NCBI RefSeq assembly: GCF_003385185.1
Contig: NZ_PQHZ01000053.1
Coordinates: 1-39,262, forward strand
Source of the DNA: Amycolatopsis palatopharyngis
GTDB taxonomy: Bacteria > Actinomycetota > Actinomycetes > Mycobacteriales > Pseudonocardiaceae
DNA: 39,262 nucleotides
Direction: 5' to 3'
The position numbers and the translations under genes are program-made. The notes under the pieces are model-generated. The model worked only from the letters and a program-made list of their open reading frames with translations, did not search any database and was not told the DNA's origin. This document shows positions 39,062 through 39,262 of this stretch, one piece after another (position 1 is the first letter of the stretch; each line of letters starts with the position of its first letter).

Positions 39062-39183
39062 GTCTGCAAGTACCCCCAAGCAAGATCATTTCCGCAGATA
39101 ACTACCACCAAGCGCCCCGGACGTCGGCGTCACTTGGTGGTAGTTAGCGGAGATGTTGACCTTGCTTGGGGGTACTTGCAGAC
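39062..39183. repeat. long imperfect inverted repeat (51-nt arms)
   Basis: Arms 39062-39112 and 39133-39183 are complementary over their outer 22 bases (TCTGCAAGTACCCCCAAG part) and inner 14 bases (AACTACCACCAAG part), with mismatches in the middle. The loop is 20 bases. The block starts 31 bases past the kinase stop and could end its transcript. It is less GC-rich than its surroundings. The remaining bases to the window end hold a short direct repeat TCAACGGGGC (two copies) and no gene that I can support. Confidence 0.9.
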
Positions 39184-39262
39184 GCCCCATCCTGGTGACG
39201 GGCGCGCGCAGGTGACCCGCTAAATCCCGTCAACGGGGCCGGTCAACGGGGCGGGAGGGGCG

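Overview
The window is very GC-rich, uses GTG starts freely and is densely packed with genes on both strands. Its gene set includes birA-accD5-accE5-maf-accA3, split methylmalonyl-CoA mutase with MeaB, LpdA, DUF1707 and SAV_915-type proteins, a TNT-domain toxin with a WXG100-like head and a transmembrane ECF sigma factor. Together these point to a filamentous actinobacterium, most likely Pseudonocardiaceae (Amycolatopsis / Saccharopolyspora / Prauserella type). From memory, several blocks keep the order seen in Mycobacterium tuberculosis: gtrA, PH protein, birA, accD5, accE5, maf, accA3, then glpD, lpdA, a cyclotransferase-like protein and an M20 amidohydrolase.

Layout. 1-187: a long perfect inverted repeat. 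188-4192: a degenerate GGDEF protein, divergent from an ECF sigma factor fused to its own zinc-finger anti-sigma-like segment and a large outer domain, then a GtrA membrane protein. 4202-7034: a two-component system (minus) divergent from a HisN-type phosphatase. 7047-10079: a four-gene minus-strand toxin module (YbaB-like protein, WXG100/EspC-like protein, TNT NAD-glycohydrolase toxin, small candidate immunity protein). 10202-11722: PH-domain membrane protein and HMG-CoA lyase. 11840-20005: biotin ligase, acyl-CoA carboxylase beta and epsilon subunits, Maf, a dicarboxylate/amino acid symporter, a membrane-anchored protein, a SAV_915-like protein and the biotinylated alpha subunit. 20081-22589: DUF1707 protein, GNAT acetyltransferase and acyl-CoA synthetase. 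22582-26857: glycerol block glpD / glpF-glpK. 26921-31425: LpdA quinone dehydrogenase, cyclotransferase, a DUF559 nuclease-like gene bracketed by inverted 21-bp repeat arrays, and an M20 amidohydrolase. 31642-37125: small membrane protein, MeaB and both mutase subunits. 37249-39030: a Ser/Thr kinase with an outer sensor domain. 39062-39183: a long imperfect inverted repeat.

How the genes work together. BirA can biotinylate the alpha subunit; with the beta and epsilon subunits this gives a propionyl/acetyl-CoA carboxylase. Its methylmalonyl-CoA product can feed the mutase (with MeaB protecting B12) to succinyl-CoA; no epimerase is in the window. HMG-CoA lyase and the acyl-CoA synthetase fit the same branched-chain / odd-chain acyl-CoA metabolism. 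glpF, glpK and glpD form a complete glycerol entry route.

The least conventional content is the TNT toxin module, the intergenic repeats (21-bp arrays that start on the base after stop codons, CTTTCCCGGGAAAG palindromes, two long hairpins at the window ends), and a recurrent TANNNT box 6-8 bases before start codons that suggests leaderless transcription of about a dozen genes. No tRNA, rRNA, CRISPR array or transposase gene was seen.
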